This document shows positions 45,985-55,604 of a stretch of 64,000 bases of DNA, in pieces. Under the pieces are notes generated by a model. The model searched no databases, was not told the DNA's origin, and saw only the letters and a list, made by a program, of their open reading frames with translations. Where the stretch lies: assembly GCF_017873435.1 (NCBI RefSeq), contig NZ_JAGGKG010000015.1, positions 62,001-126,000 of the forward strand, in the 5' to 3' direction. Within the stretch, counting starts at the first letter, position 1. The number at the start of each line of letters is the position of its first letter. The position numbers and the translations under genes are program-made. The stretch is from Paenibacillus turicensis. Lineage in GTDB: Bacteria; Bacillota; Bacilli; Paenibacillales; Paenibacillaceae.

Positions 45985-46051
45985 TAATGCTGAATCCCTC
46001 TGTCCCTACGCTAATCCCCTTTTATATTAAGCATTATTTTAGGATTGAACC
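45985..46051. repeat. Truncated copy of the palindromic repeat (3' half)
   Basis: From 45991 the sequence lines up with the 3' arm of copy A: TGAATCCCTCTGTCCCTACG here against AGAATCGCTCTGTCTCTTCG there, then CTAAT...AAGCATTATTT...GGATTGAACC against CTAGT...AAGCACTGATTT...AGATTGAGCC. The 5' half is missing. AAAATAATGCT and AGCATTATTTT still close a stem around it. It begins directly after the GH8 stop. Confidence 0.6.
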
Positions 46052-46052
46052 A

Positions 46053-46112
46053 AGGCGTAACCTTAGATTAGTAGCACTATTCACTAATCTTTGAGTGTTA
46101 CGCCTTTTTTAA
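46053..46112 (+). terminator. Strong terminator between GH8 and RNase J genes
   Basis: AAGGCGTAAC pairs with GTTACGCCTT, with inner TAGATTAGT / ACTAATCT pairing, followed by six T. Confidence 0.9.
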
Positions 46113-46215
46113 TAACATACTGCTCTGTTATTTCATTTCACTTCAATTAAATAAATGGATATTTCACCAGTCCTCCAAACATACTAAGCAATAACTGATA
46201 CTAGGAGGATTAACT

Positions 46216-47877
46216 ATGCCAGAGGAACGATTGTTAATTGCTGCACTTGGCGGTGTATATGAGGTTGGCAAAAACATGTATTTTCTGCAATATGGAAACG
46301 ACATTATTGTCATTGACTGCGGTTCAAAATTCCCTGATGAGAGCTTACTTGGAATTGATTTAATTATTCCCGATGTCTCTTATTTGTTGAACAATATAGA
46401 TAAGTTACGGGCGTTGGTGGTGACCCATGGACATGAAGATCATATCGGCGGTATTCCTTACCTGCTCAAGCAACTTAACATCCCAATCTATGCTTCTCGT
46501 CTCACATTAGGATTAATTGAAACAAAACTAAAAGAACATGGATTGTTACGACAAACCAGCTTACATTGTATTGATTCAGATTCCGTTTTAAACTTTGGTC
46601 AGATCACGACTAGCTTCTTCCGAACAAATCATAGTATACCCGATTGCCTTGGTGTCGTCTTTGATACGCCTGAAGGAACAGTCGTGCATACAGGTGATTT
46701 CAAATTTGATCTAACCCCCGTAAACAAACAATATCCGGATATACATAAAATGGCGGCAATTGGCGAAAAAGGTGTCCGGTTCTTACTCTCAGAAAGTACA
46801 AATGCTGAACGACCTGGATTTACTCCATCTGAAAAGCTTGTTGGCGCTCATATGGAAGAGGCTTTTAAAAAAGCAGATCGTAGAATTTTTGTGTCTACCT
46901 TCGCTTCCAATGTACACCGACTGCAACAGGTAGTTGACGCTGCTGAACTAACAGGGCGTAAGCTTGCTTTACTTGGACGTAGCATGGTGAACGTAGTAAA
47001 CGTGTCTAAGGAGTTGGGTTATTTAAATATCCCAGAGGGTATGCTTATTGAGCCTACAGAGGCGGCAAAGCTACCGCCACATGAGGTTGCAGTGCTTGTC
47101 ACAGGGAGTCAAGGTGAACCGATGGCGGCATTATCGCGGTTGGCAAATACGAGTAACAGACTAATGGAAATCGGTGCAGGAGATACAGTCCTACTTGCGG
47201 CGAATCCTATACCAGGTAATGAACGTAACGTCTCACGAATCGTAGATAATTTGTATTTGCTTGGCGCAAATGTAATTTACGGCTCAAAAAGTGAGTTACA
47301 TGTATCTGGTCATGGCAGTCAGGACGAATTAAAGCTAATGCTCACCTTAATGAAACCAGAGTATTTTATTCCGATTCATGGCGAATATCGAATGCTACAT
47401 CATCACCGTTTATTGGCTGAGGCGGTTGGCGTACAAGGCGATAAAGTCTACATTTTAAAAAATGGAGACCTCGTTGAATCTGTTGGTGGTATTGTCCGTC
47501 AATCAGGAAGAGTTCCATCAGGGCAAATTTTTGTTGATGGACTAGGGATTGGTGACATCGGTAATATCGTATTACGTGATCGACGCCAGCTTTCTGCTGA
47601 TGGGATACTCATTACAGTCATTACTTTAAACCAAAGCGATGGTCGTCTTCTGAACGAGCCTGATACGATTTCGCGAGGGTTTATTTACGTCAGGAATTCA
47701 GACACCTTAATGGAAGAGGTCAACAAGCTTGTGAAAGACACCTTGGAAAAAATGAGCACTGCTGATCTTGGACAATGGAACATTATGAAACAGACGATTA
47801 AAGATGTATTAAGTAAGTTTTTGTACGAAAAAACAAAACGTCGTCCGATGATTTTACCCATCATTATTGAAGTGTAA
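46216..47877 (+). CDS. rnj: Ribonuclease J
   Basis: 553 residues, the usual RNase J length. Metallo-beta-lactamase core with intact HGHEDHIGG (about 75-83), a beta-CASP domain (about 215-345) and a C-terminal domain (about 450-550). It acts as a 5' exo- and endonuclease in mRNA decay and rRNA maturation. The intact H-x-H-x-D-H motif fits the catalytically strong J1 type better than J2. It is not next to rpoY, where Bacillus rnjA lies, so I do not name the paralogue. Confidence 0.93.
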   Translation: MPEERLLIAALGGVYEVGKNMYFLQYGNDIIVIDCGSKFPDESLLGIDLIIPDVSYLLNNIDKLRALVVTHGHEDHIGGIPYLLKQLNIPIYASRLTLGLIETKLKEHGLLRQTSLHCIDSDSVLNFGQITTSFFRTNHSIPDCLGVVFDTPEGTVVHTGDFKFDLTPVNKQYPDIHKMAAIGEKGVRFLLSESTNAERPGFTPSEKLVGAHMEEAFKKADRRIFVSTFASNVHRLQQVVDAAELTGRKLALLGRSMVNVVNVSKELGYLNIPEGMLIEPTEAAKLPPHEVAVLVTGSQGEPMAALSRLANTSNRLMEIGAGDTVLLAANPIPGNERNVSRIVDNLYLLGANVIYGSKSELHVSGHGSQDELKLMLTLMKPEYFIPIHGEYRMLHHHRLLAEAVGVQGDKVYILKNGDLVESVGGIVRQSGRVPSGQIFVDGLGIGDIGNIVLRDRRQLSADGILITVITLNQSDGRLLNEPDTISRGFIYVRNSDTLMEEVNKLVKDTLEKMSTADLGQWNIMKQTIKDVLSKFLYEKTKRRPMILPIIIEV

Positions 47878-47889
47878 TAAGGGTAAGTA

Positions 47890-47929
47890 GTAGAAGACTT
47901 GCTATTAAGTAGGTCTTCTTTTCTTTATC
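47890..47929 (+). terminator. Terminator after the RNase J gene
   Basis: AGAAGAC pairs with GTCTTCT around an 11-15 base loop, followed by TTTCTTT. Confidence 0.6.
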
Positions 47930-47972
47930 ATAATCCCACATCACTACGAATAAGCTACCTTATAAGTAGGAG

Positions 47973-48614
47973 GTGGACAACATCAACATCTTTATAAGTT
48001 ATATTTTTTTAGGATTATCCCTTTCCGCACCGATTGGACCTATTAATGCCGCACAATTGGACAAGGGTCTCAAGCGAGGATTTATGCATGCGTGGGTAGT
48101 TGGTCTTGGGGCGGTATGCGCTGATATTATTTATATGCTGCTTGTCTATTTTGGTATGATTCATTTGCTCGATGCCCCTTTTATTAAAGCATTTTTATGG
48201 TTATTTGGATTTTTCGTCCTTGTGTATACAGGGATAGAAAGCATTATGAATTCAGAGCAAGTGACATCAATAGAGGCAAGAGGAGTCGGGGAATCCTTAT
48301 TTAAATCCTTTACCTCTGGCTTTCTGATGTCCTTATTTAATCCACTCTCTATCTTGTTCTGGCTTGGGATTTATGGCTCAATATTAGCAAAAATGACCAG
48401 TGAATATTCTATGGATCAATTATTAGTCTATAGCGGAGCAATCGTGTTTGGCATTTTACTTTGGGATGTACTGATGGCAGGTGCATCTAGCGTTTTCCGC
48501 AAAATACTAACAAACCGCCTTTTGAAAATCATCTCGATTTCATCAGGACTATCGCTTGTTGGCTTTGGCTTATATTTTGGTGTACAAGCTGTACAGCTGC
48601 TCTTTTTTCAGTAA
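47973..48614 (+). CDS. LysE-family amino acid exporter
   Basis: 213 residues, about six membrane segments, LysE/RhtB signature GLSLSAPIGPINAAQLDKG near the N terminus. The start is unclear. GTG 47973 lies inside the AGGAGGTGG ribosome site, while ATC 47982 is 8 bases after AGGAGG. If ATC is used the protein begins INIFISY. Convergent with the amino acid permease, only 13 bases apart and without a visible terminator. Confidence 0.87.
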   Translation: MDNINIFISYIFLGLSLSAPIGPINAAQLDKGLKRGFMHAWVVGLGAVCADIIYMLLVYFGMIHLLDAPFIKAFLWLFGFFVLVYTGIESIMNSEQVTSIEARGVGESLFKSFTSGFLMSLFNPLSILFWLGIYGSILAKMTSEYSMDQLLVYSGAIVFGILLWDVLMAGASSVFRKILTNRLLKIISISSGLSLVGFGLYFGVQAVQLLFFQ

Positions 48615-48627
48615 TCATGAATCAGCT

Positions 48628-50136
48628 TCATTCCAGCTTACTTTTTCGAAGACGAATGCCTTTAATCCAAAACTGCGGCCCGCCAGCAAGATTATGGTAC
48701 GGGTTATTCTCTTTATTCATAGATAACTTCTTCTGCTTTTCCTGCTCAGAACTGTATGTCTGTTCTGTCTGTTCTGTCTGTTCACCTTCTCCCTTCTGCT
48801 GCTTAGTGCCCTCTTGCTTGTTGCGCACACGAGTCACAATCCAATCACTAAGTGCAATTAGTGCCACAATGAGTAAGCTAATATAAAGACCTGGTCGACT
48901 TAGCTTATGGAACAACGTGCCTACAACTGCCGCTGCAATGAGAATCAAACCAATCCAACGCTTCACACCACTTAACTTGGACTTTTCAAGCAGTTTCTTT
49001 GATGAGAGCAATATGAAGGACCAATTGTACAAAATCATTAATCCCGCTGCGGTTGTAATATATTCGTACACCTTTCCAGGTAACCATAACGACATCATAA
49101 TCGTACCCACTAGTCCTACAGCAATTAAGCATAAAGCATAAAAAGGATATTTGTCCTTCCACTTTTTAGAGAATATATGAGGTGCATCCCCCTCCTGCGC
49201 AAGGGTCAGCATCATTGAGTTAATTGCATATAGGGAAGCCGTCATGGTAGAAAACCCTGCCACAATCAGCACCCCATTAAACAAATGTGGGACAAACGCT
49301 AAATGGTCGCTTCGTAACGCAAGTACAAAAGGGCTTTCCTTCGGATTGAACACACCTAATGGAACCATAGTGACAGCTAAACCAATAGATAGGACATAAA
49401 CAACGGCAAGTGTGATCAGCATTACCTTTCCAGCCTTAGGCGCCTCTTCAGGTTTTTGAAGTCTGTACGACATAATCCCCAGCACCTCAATCCCTCCATA
49501 CGCATAAAAAGCAAAAATAAAAGCAGACCATAACCCAATCCCCCCTGATGGGAAAAGCTCAGGAAGACGTGTGGGTACGTTCGGTGTATATTTATTACCA
49601 CCAATCCAACCCGCTAATAACGCCACTGCAATGACTAAAAACATGACAATAGCTGCCATTTTAATAATGGCTAACACATTTTCAACCCGATCAAAGCCTT
49701 TATTACCAAAAAATACGATCACTAAGCTTACAGCACCAAAACCTGCCGCAAACACCCACATTGGTACCGCTGGGAACCAAAAACGTGAAAAGATAGCTAA
49801 CGCCGTCAATTGACTACCTATAATTAATAATTCTGAGAACCAATATACCCACCCACTTCCAAAGCCAGCCCAATCTCCAAATGCCTTCTTAGCATAAGAT
49901 CGAAATGAGCCTTGCTCTGGCTGTTGTGCTGTCATGCGTGCCAATGCATCAAATACCACATATGTACCCAGCGCCGCAAAAAGATAGGCAACCAACACGC
50001 CGGGCCCACCAATGGAAATAGCTAACCCAGATCCTAGAAAGTAACCTGTGCCAATCGTACCCGCAAACCCTAGCAAACTTAATTGCCACCATTTCAGCTT
50101 CTTTTCTTCTTTGGAATTTCTCGAAGTTTGATTCAT
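48628..50136 (-). CDS. APC-family amino acid permease
   Basis: 502 residues, about 12 membrane segments. The APC N-terminal motif FAGTIGTGYFLGSG is present, with AYGGIEVLGI in the sixth helix region. The C-terminal tail (about 430-502) is hydrophilic, rich in Gln, Glu and Lys, and holds a TEQTEQT micro-repeat. Ribosome site GAGGGAG. The substrate is an amino acid, not named. Confidence 0.9.
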   Translation of the reverse strand: MNQTSRNSKEEKKLKWWQLSLLGFAGTIGTGYFLGSGLAISIGGPGVLVAYLFAALGTYVVFDALARMTAQQPEQGSFRSYAKKAFGDWAGFGSGWVYWFSELLIIGSQLTALAIFSRFWFPAVPMWVFAAGFGAVSLVIVFFGNKGFDRVENVLAIIKMAAIVMFLVIAVALLAGWIGGNKYTPNVPTRLPELFPSGGIGLWSAFIFAFYAYGGIEVLGIMSYRLQKPEEAPKAGKVMLITLAVVYVLSIGLAVTMVPLGVFNPKESPFVLALRSDHLAFVPHLFNGVLIVAGFSTMTASLYAINSMMLTLAQEGDAPHIFSKKWKDKYPFYALCLIAVGLVGTIMMSLWLPGKVYEYITTAAGLMILYNWSFILLSSKKLLEKSKLSGVKRWIGLILIAAAVVGTLFHKLSRPGLYISLLIVALIALSDWIVTRVRNKQEGTKQQKGEGEQTEQTEQTYSSEQEKQKKLSMNKENNPYHNLAGGPQFWIKGIRLRKSKLE

Positions 50137-50394
50137 TTTATCTCCCTCATTATGTTGGATTTAGAAAAGTTAAAATCAAGGAGTATATTAAATATAGTTA
50201 AATTTTAAAAGTACAAATACTCTCTTCTTTTAAGCTTCCCTAAGGGCTGGAATTTCATGAATATATTTGCTCAATTAAATGGTAATCTCTAACTTATGTA
50301 ACACTTGATTTACTAATATATGAAACATTTGGGTTTCAAATATCGTTAAGAGTATAAAGCCAGTTAATATTTTCTAATTTAAAGGAGTGTACTC

Positions 50395-51294
50395 ATGAAT
50401 AACAAAACTAAAAAACTGACTTTATTTCTGGCATTTTTGCTTACCTTTATTCTAAGTATGACGCCCGTGTTGTCCGTTTCCGCAGCAAAAAATACTGCGC
50501 CTATCCCTACAACTAAATCAGTTCCACGGCTCATGATTAATGGCTATTATGTTGTATATACTCATCCTGTTGCGCCATATATGGATAAGAAATCCCGTTT
50601 AATGATTCCATTAGAAGCCATAGCTGAGATGCTTGGAATGGAATATTCCTTTGATAAAAAAGAAAAGTCAATGACCGTCTCACGCGACAACAAAACCTTA
50701 ACCTTTTATGCAGGTAAAGAGCAATATAAAGTAGGCACTGAGATGTTGGACTGGGATGCTGAACCTGCACTTCAAAAAGGGACTTATTATGTACCATTAA
50801 GACTTTTAATCAATATGTTTCAGTTAGACGTATCTAATAAAAATGGACTAATTGCTATTCAAGATGAGAAAGCCTTCACTACAGGAAGATATACTTACAT
50901 ACTTGATGATGATCGCTTTGGCATTCAGCGTTCAACCAATAACAATGCAATTCAACCTACTAGCTTTCAGTTTTCTGGAAGTAGAGATATTAAAGGGAAC
51001 CCAAATAAATGGTGGCGGTACAATATTCAGTTTGAGATCAAGAACATATCTGGAAAAAACATAGTAGCAGATGAAGAGGATTTCCATCCTATTTATTTTT
51101 ATACCGAAGGCTTTCAATTCCACAATGACGACCCGTTATGGATCAAAAAGTGGAAAAACAAAGATCGCAAAAGATATGCTATGGGGAAAGATAAAACCAT
51201 CAAAGTAAAAGAAAAAATAGAACAGGCAGATAAAGGTCAGCTTGAAGTCGTATTAGCGATTGGTCGTACATTAGAGCCATACATTATCAAATAA
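50395..51294 (+). CDS. Secreted copper amine oxidase N-terminal-like (stalk) domain protein
   Basis: 299 residues. Signal peptide (about 1-30, with AFLLTFILSMTPVLSVSA then AKN). The next region (about 45-140) is a stalk / copper-amine-oxidase N-terminal-like domain: RLMIPLEAIAEMLGMEYSFDKKEK and KGTYYVPLRLLINMF. The C-terminal part (about 155-299) is unrecognised. Such domains are common in secreted Paenibacillus proteins and usually serve adhesion or assembly. Ribosome site AAAGGAG. Confidence 0.83.
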   Translation: MNNKTKKLTLFLAFLLTFILSMTPVLSVSAAKNTAPIPTTKSVPRLMINGYYVVYTHPVAPYMDKKSRLMIPLEAIAEMLGMEYSFDKKEKSMTVSRDNKTLTFYAGKEQYKVGTEMLDWDAEPALQKGTYYVPLRLLINMFQLDVSNKNGLIAIQDEKAFTTGRYTYILDDDRFGIQRSTNNNAIQPTSFQFSGSRDIKGNPNKWWRYNIQFEIKNISGKNIVADEEDFHPIYFYTEGFQFHNDDPLWIKKWKNKDRKRYAMGKDKTIKVKEKIEQADKGQLEVVLAIGRTLEPYIIK

Positions 51295-51307
51295 GCAAGA
51301 TAAAATA

Positions 51308-51352
51308 AACACACCCATAAGTGCTGCTAGTCCAGCATTATGGGTGTGTCTC
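51308..51352. terminator. Terminator after the stalk-domain gene
   Basis: ACACACCCATAAGTGCTG pairs with CAGCATTATGGGTGTGT around CTAGTC, followed by CTCATTTG; a strong stem. Confidence 0.85.
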
Positions 51353-51479
51353 ATTTGTTTGACGAAATAATATTTAGTCATGTGGGAACTAGCTTAAAGA
51401 TAGCTCAGACGGCCTCGGAGGGCAGAAGCCCTCTTTTTCACTTTCCAAAAAAACTGCATTCATCAAACTGGGGCGATCC

Positions 51480-52328
51480 CTATCCCTTTACATAATGATA
51501 AGTATCACCTGATTGGATAAAGTGACAAGGGAGATCACACTCGATAGCTTGGGGAATGTAACTAGACATATATTTCATCCCTGGCTCTTCCATATTGAAA
51601 TGTCCCACCGTAATAATAACCTTGTTCCGGTTTAACATACTGCTGTCTCTCACATATTCACTAATTGAGAAATCAACTAGCTCCATAGCCAACAGAGCAT
51701 CAATATCCGTCTTATCCATCTCAGTAATTAACTCTTTAGCATCCCCTAAAATATGGAATGGAATTTGCACTTTACGAACCTTAGTTTTTGTATCCCCAAT
51801 GATACGCGCTCCTTCTAAGTGCATTTTACTAATTAGCTCATAAGCAAGATCTTCCGCACTGACTTCAGGTATCTGAAAGGTCATAAGGGATTCGTTGCTA
51901 TCCTGTGGATATTGTACCCAGCCCATCTCTTTTGCAAATCCATAGAAAATACCATCCGCATATGAGCCATCATCCAAAGGAATACCAGAGTGTACATAAT
52001 CGTGATTTCGCCATACGACGATCTGATAATCATCTAATAATTTTTTCTTGGCAAGATAAGTCTCATTTTGAGATTTCATTAGCCATTCTTGATGATCCCC
52101 ATGATTCCAGAATAATGCCTCATGAACAATAATCAGGTTAGCTCCAAGTTCATGAGCCTTCTGTATTACATCTATGCTGGCAAACACTGTAGTCACAATA
52201 CCTGTACACGCCTGATTTTCATTTCCATAAAGAATCTTATCACGCGTATTTTCGTCCGTAATTTTTTGCCCAGAGACCTCTCCTTTGTGATAGTCTTTAA
52301 TTTTAGATATGACCTGACTGATATCCAT
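51480..52328 (-). CDS. Nif3-like dinuclear-metal protein (DUF34)
   Basis: 282 residues. The Nif3/DUF34 fold is marked by IVTTVFASIDVIQKAHELGANLIIVHE, with metal-ligand HEALFW near 105 and GHFNMEEPG near 242. Nif3 proteins form hexameric toroids with two metals; activity is often unknown (some annotated GTP cyclohydrolase 1 type 2). The ATG follows the stop of the PTS gene by one base, so it is translationally coupled to it. In such operons this position normally holds a phospho-glycosidase, so it may act on the imported sugar phosphate. Confidence 0.83.
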   Translation of the reverse strand: MDISQVISKIKDYHKGEVSGQKITDENTRDKILYGNENQACTGIVTTVFASIDVIQKAHELGANLIIVHEALFWNHGDHQEWLMKSQNETYLAKKKLLDDYQIVVWRNHDYVHSGIPLDDGSYADGIFYGFAKEMGWVQYPQDSNESLMTFQIPEVSAEDLAYELISKMHLEGARIIGDTKTKVRKVQIPFHILGDAKELITEMDKTDIDALLAMELVDFSISEYVRDSSMLNRNKVIITVGHFNMEEPGMKYMSSYIPQAIECDLPCHFIQSGDTYHYVKG

Positions 52329-52329
52329 A

Positions 52330-53742
52330 TTAATTTGCTCCTATCGACTCATCTAATTTCATAAATAGCATGGTTATAAAACCTGCAATAAGTGCAACTG
52401 CAATCGTAATCCCTAGGGTGATATAATTCCAGCTTGATCCGCCAACAAAGGATGCAACTCCATAAATACCATTCGAAGTATTTAAAACATGTGCGGTTAA
52501 TTCCAGCAAGCCTGCTACCAGTCCGGCAACCCCTCCTGAAACAACCCCTGCGATTAATGGTGTTTTGTAAGGAACAAATAAACCGTATAACATCGGTTCA
52601 CCCACGCCCCCAATAAACCAAGTTATCACATACCCCAACGTTAGTTTTTTGTTATTCTTATTTTTGAACCTATATACACATGCTAGAGCAACACCTGCTG
52701 AAGCCCAGCTTGCACATAAAATGCCTGGCAACAAGAAGTTATCATAACCTAGAGTTGGGAATGTCACAAACAAGTATGTCATCAATACCATATGCATGCC
52801 CGTTAAAACCAAAATAATAAAAGTAGCCCCAATAACTGCAACTGCAAGCGGACCTGCAACATTATTTAATGAAATAATGGCATCACCAATATATTGACCA
52901 AGATATCCACCAAGTGGAGCTAATACAACTAGAGAAATCGGAAGCATGATTAATAGGGTTCCAAAAGGAATAGCGAAAACTTTTAAAGTATCTGGAGTGT
53001 GCTGTTTAAACCATTTTTCTACATAACTCATGACCCATACAATTAATAAAATAGGAATAACTGTACTCGAATAGTTCTGCGTAACCGTAGGAATTCCATA
53101 AACGCTAAATTGATCACCATTCGTTGCCATTTGAATAAATGTAGGGTGAATTAACGAAGCTCCCAATAACATTGCTATAGGTATACTCACATTCAGCTTT
53201 CGAGCAGCAGACCATCCAAGAAATACCGGTAAGAAATAAAAGCCGGCGTCACCTATAAAGGCAAAAAGGGCATAAATATCATGTTCTGGAGAAACTATAT
53301 TCAATAAACTCGGGCCAATGATGGCAACAATCGTCTTGCATAATGAAGCCGCTAACAAAAGTGGAATCAAAGGTGTTAAACTGCCGGCTAAATAGTCAAA
53401 AATCTTATTAATGATATTCTTGGCAGATTTCTTCTGTTTTTTCACATCCTTGTCATCCTCAATCATACTACTCGCGTCATTTCTTCCTAATTGATTTACT
53501 AGAGCATCATGAACTATTTCTACTTGAGGCCCAATAATGACCTGATATTGCCCCCCTGATTGTAATGCTCCTACAACGTTTTGTATTTTTTTAATCTCAG
53601 TATCATCCGGAACACTCATATCCTTTAGATTAAAGCGCAGTCTTGTCATGCAATGAGTCACACTTATAATATTAGCCTCACCACCAATACTGTCTAAAAT
53701 CTTCGACGCAGTTGATTTGATTTCTTCATTTTTTACACTCAT
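52330..53742 (-). CDS. PTS enzyme IIBC, glucose/beta-glucoside superfamily
   Basis: 470 residues from ATG 53742 (GGAGG 8 bases upstream; the frame extends to 53775 without a site). EIIB domain (about 1-85) with phosphorylated Cys in THCMTRLRF. EIIC domain (about 110-460) with about ten membrane segments. It lacks EIIA, which is supplied by the gene at 54769-55350. The family includes sucrose, trehalose, N-acetylmuramate and beta-glucoside carriers; the substrate is not determined. Controlled by the RAT/terminator just upstream. Confidence 0.92.
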   Translation of the reverse strand: MSVKNEEIKSTASKILDSIGGEANIISVTHCMTRLRFNLKDMSVPDDTEIKKIQNVVGALQSGGQYQVIIGPQVEIVHDALVNQLGRNDASSMIEDDKDVKKQKKSAKNIINKIFDYLAGSLTPLIPLLLAASLCKTIVAIIGPSLLNIVSPEHDIYALFAFIGDAGFYFLPVFLGWSAARKLNVSIPIAMLLGASLIHPTFIQMATNGDQFSVYGIPTVTQNYSSTVIPILLIVWVMSYVEKWFKQHTPDTLKVFAIPFGTLLIMLPISLVVLAPLGGYLGQYIGDAIISLNNVAGPLAVAVIGATFIILVLTGMHMVLMTYLFVTFPTLGYDNFLLPGILCASWASAGVALACVYRFKNKNNKKLTLGYVITWFIGGVGEPMLYGLFVPYKTPLIAGVVSGGVAGLVAGLLELTAHVLNTSNGIYGVASFVGGSSWNYITLGITIAVALIAGFITMLFMKLDESIGAN

Positions 53743-53777
53743 TCTATTTTCCTCCTTGATTTGTTTATTTAGCAAAT

Positions 53778-53826
53778 AAAAAACCCAAAGTTAATACGAA
53801 TTTTAAAATTCATATTAGCTTTGGGT
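53778..53826 (-). terminator. Conditional terminator before the PTS EIIBC gene
   Basis: On the minus strand ACCCAAAGCTAATATG.. pairs with ..CGTATTAACTTTGGGT and is followed by TTTTTTATTT. Its left arm overlaps the RAT at 53823-53854, so it forms only when the antiterminator protein is absent. Confidence 0.9.
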
Positions 53827-53854
53827 AATGCCTCTTGGTAAGAGTAACAATCCC
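53823..53854 (-). promoter_or_regulatory. Ribonucleic antiterminator (RAT 2)
   Basis: On the minus strand the sequence begins GGGATTGTTACTC and ends AGAGGCATTACCC; this is the LicT/SacT-type RAT layout (GGATTGTTACT ... AGGCA). It starts on the last base of the antiterminator gene's stop codon and overlaps the following terminator. Confidence 0.88.
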
Positions 53855-54687
53855 TAATCTTCAATTTTTGTGTTTCTTACAATGCGATAAATATGCATCA
53901 TTAAGTACAAGATCTCATCTTCGGTGCATTTCGAGTCAAGCTTGTCATCAATAAAATTCCCAATCATATAGGAACATTCGTAGACCTTTGGATTTAATTC
54001 TTTAATCGCTTCAATAAAGGAATGATTGTCATCTTTAAATTGAGATCTGTTTTTGACCCTTTTTAAAAAATACCTTAAGTGCATAGCAAATCTATTGTAA
54101 TTAAAGTCATTTCTATCTATAGATATCGAATAAAAAACTTCTATTTGACTAGCTATTTCTAAAATAAGCGCTTCTGTAGCTATTCCTTCATCAGGTTCTC
54201 TTTCTTCCGCTGCATTAACGAAATGCATAGCAATATTCGTAATTTCACTGTCTGGTAATTTGACGCTTAGCTTCTCTTCAATAAGTTTGACAGCGTATCT
54301 TCCAAGCTCGGTTTCTTTAGGGTAAAGTTGCTCCACATCATAAGAAAATAACATTTGCATTTCTTTATATTTCTGCATACGAATGATCGCGAAGTTAATG
54401 TGGTCTGCTAAACTAACTATCAGATTTGGATTCAGATTACTCTTTATCTTCATTTGGGCTTTTTGAACAATTAATCCCGCGACCTCAAATACATTTTCCG
54501 GAATCTCCTGAATGAAGTTGTAAAATTTGCTGTCAATGCGGTAAAAGGTCATGGAAATCTCATGTAAATCCGTAATCTCATAGGGCATAGCAGGAAATCC
54601 TATCCCCTTTCCAAAAGCAATCAATTCATTGTTATGACCGTCAATACACAGTGCTACGTTATTATTAATTTTTTTAATAGCTTTCAT
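53854..54687 (-). CDS. BglG/LicT-family transcriptional antiterminator
   Basis: 277 residues. CAT RNA-binding domain (about 1-55: MKAIKKINNNVALCIDGH), PRD1 (about 65-170, with LADHINFAI) and PRD2 (about 175-275, with MHLRYFLKR and MHIYRIVRN). PTS-dependent phosphorylation of the PRD His residues switches its activity. ATG 54687 chosen since AAAGGTGGGG lies 5 bases upstream. It should bind both RAT elements (53823-53854 and 55482-55508). Lies between the EIIA and EIIBC genes. Confidence 0.93.
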   Translation of the reverse strand: MKAIKKINNNVALCIDGHNNELIAFGKGIGFPAMPYEITDLHEISMTFYRIDSKFYNFIQEIPENVFEVAGLIVQKAQMKIKSNLNPNLIVSLADHINFAIIRMQKYKEMQMLFSYDVEQLYPKETELGRYAVKLIEEKLSVKLPDSEITNIAMHFVNAAEEREPDEGIATEALILEIASQIEVFYSISIDRNDFNYNRFAMHLRYFLKRVKNRSQFKDDNHSFIEAIKELNPKVYECSYMIGNFIDDKLDSKCTEDEILYLMMHIYRIVRNTKIED

Positions 54688-54768
54688 TAACACCCCACCT
54701 TTAATATCTTAATGTAGGGCAACGTTAAACTGGAATAACAGACGTTTCTTCCTACAAACAGTTAAGAA

Positions 54769-55368
<600 letters not shown>

Positions 55369-55440
55369 CTATCCATTCATTATTTATATATCTGGTGATT
55401 TTAGGCTTTACTAAAAAAGGAAATATCCTCTTTAGAATAT

Positions 55441-55498
55441 AAAAAGGCATGACCCAAAACACGTATTAATATACATGTCCTGGGTCATGCCTTTGCAG
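55441..55498 (-). terminator. Conditional terminator before the PTS EIIA gene
   Basis: On the minus strand AAAGGCATGACCCA (55494-55481) pairs with TGGGTCATGCCTTTTT (55456-55441); 14 pairs plus a T-run. The left arm overlaps RAT 1. Confidence 0.92.
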
Positions 55499-55508
55499 TA
55501 ACAAGCCC
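55482..55508 (-). promoter_or_regulatory. Ribonucleic antiterminator (RAT 1)
   Basis: On the minus strand the sequence begins GGGCTTGTTACTGC and ends AAAGGCATGACCC, a good LicT/SacT-type RAT. It directly overlaps the terminator in front of the EIIA gene and is the first control point of the PTS operon. Confidence 0.9.
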
Positions 55509-55527
55509 ATAATTAAACTACCATAAT

Positions 55528-55552
55528 ACTTTTTGTTTGGCAAGCAAAAAGT
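55528..55552. promoter_or_regulatory. Inverted repeat in the PTS operon promoter
   Basis: ACTTTTTG and CAAAAAGT, 8 perfect pairs separated by TTTGGCAAG, overlap the predicted -35 region of the promoter that precedes RAT 1. It may be an operator. A weak cre-like sequence (AGTATGCGTTTTCTA, two mismatches) overlaps its right side. Confidence 0.4.
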
Positions 55553-55604
55553 ATGCGTTTTCTATTCACTCCAAAAATCAAATTGATTCACTAAACTAAT
55601 TATT

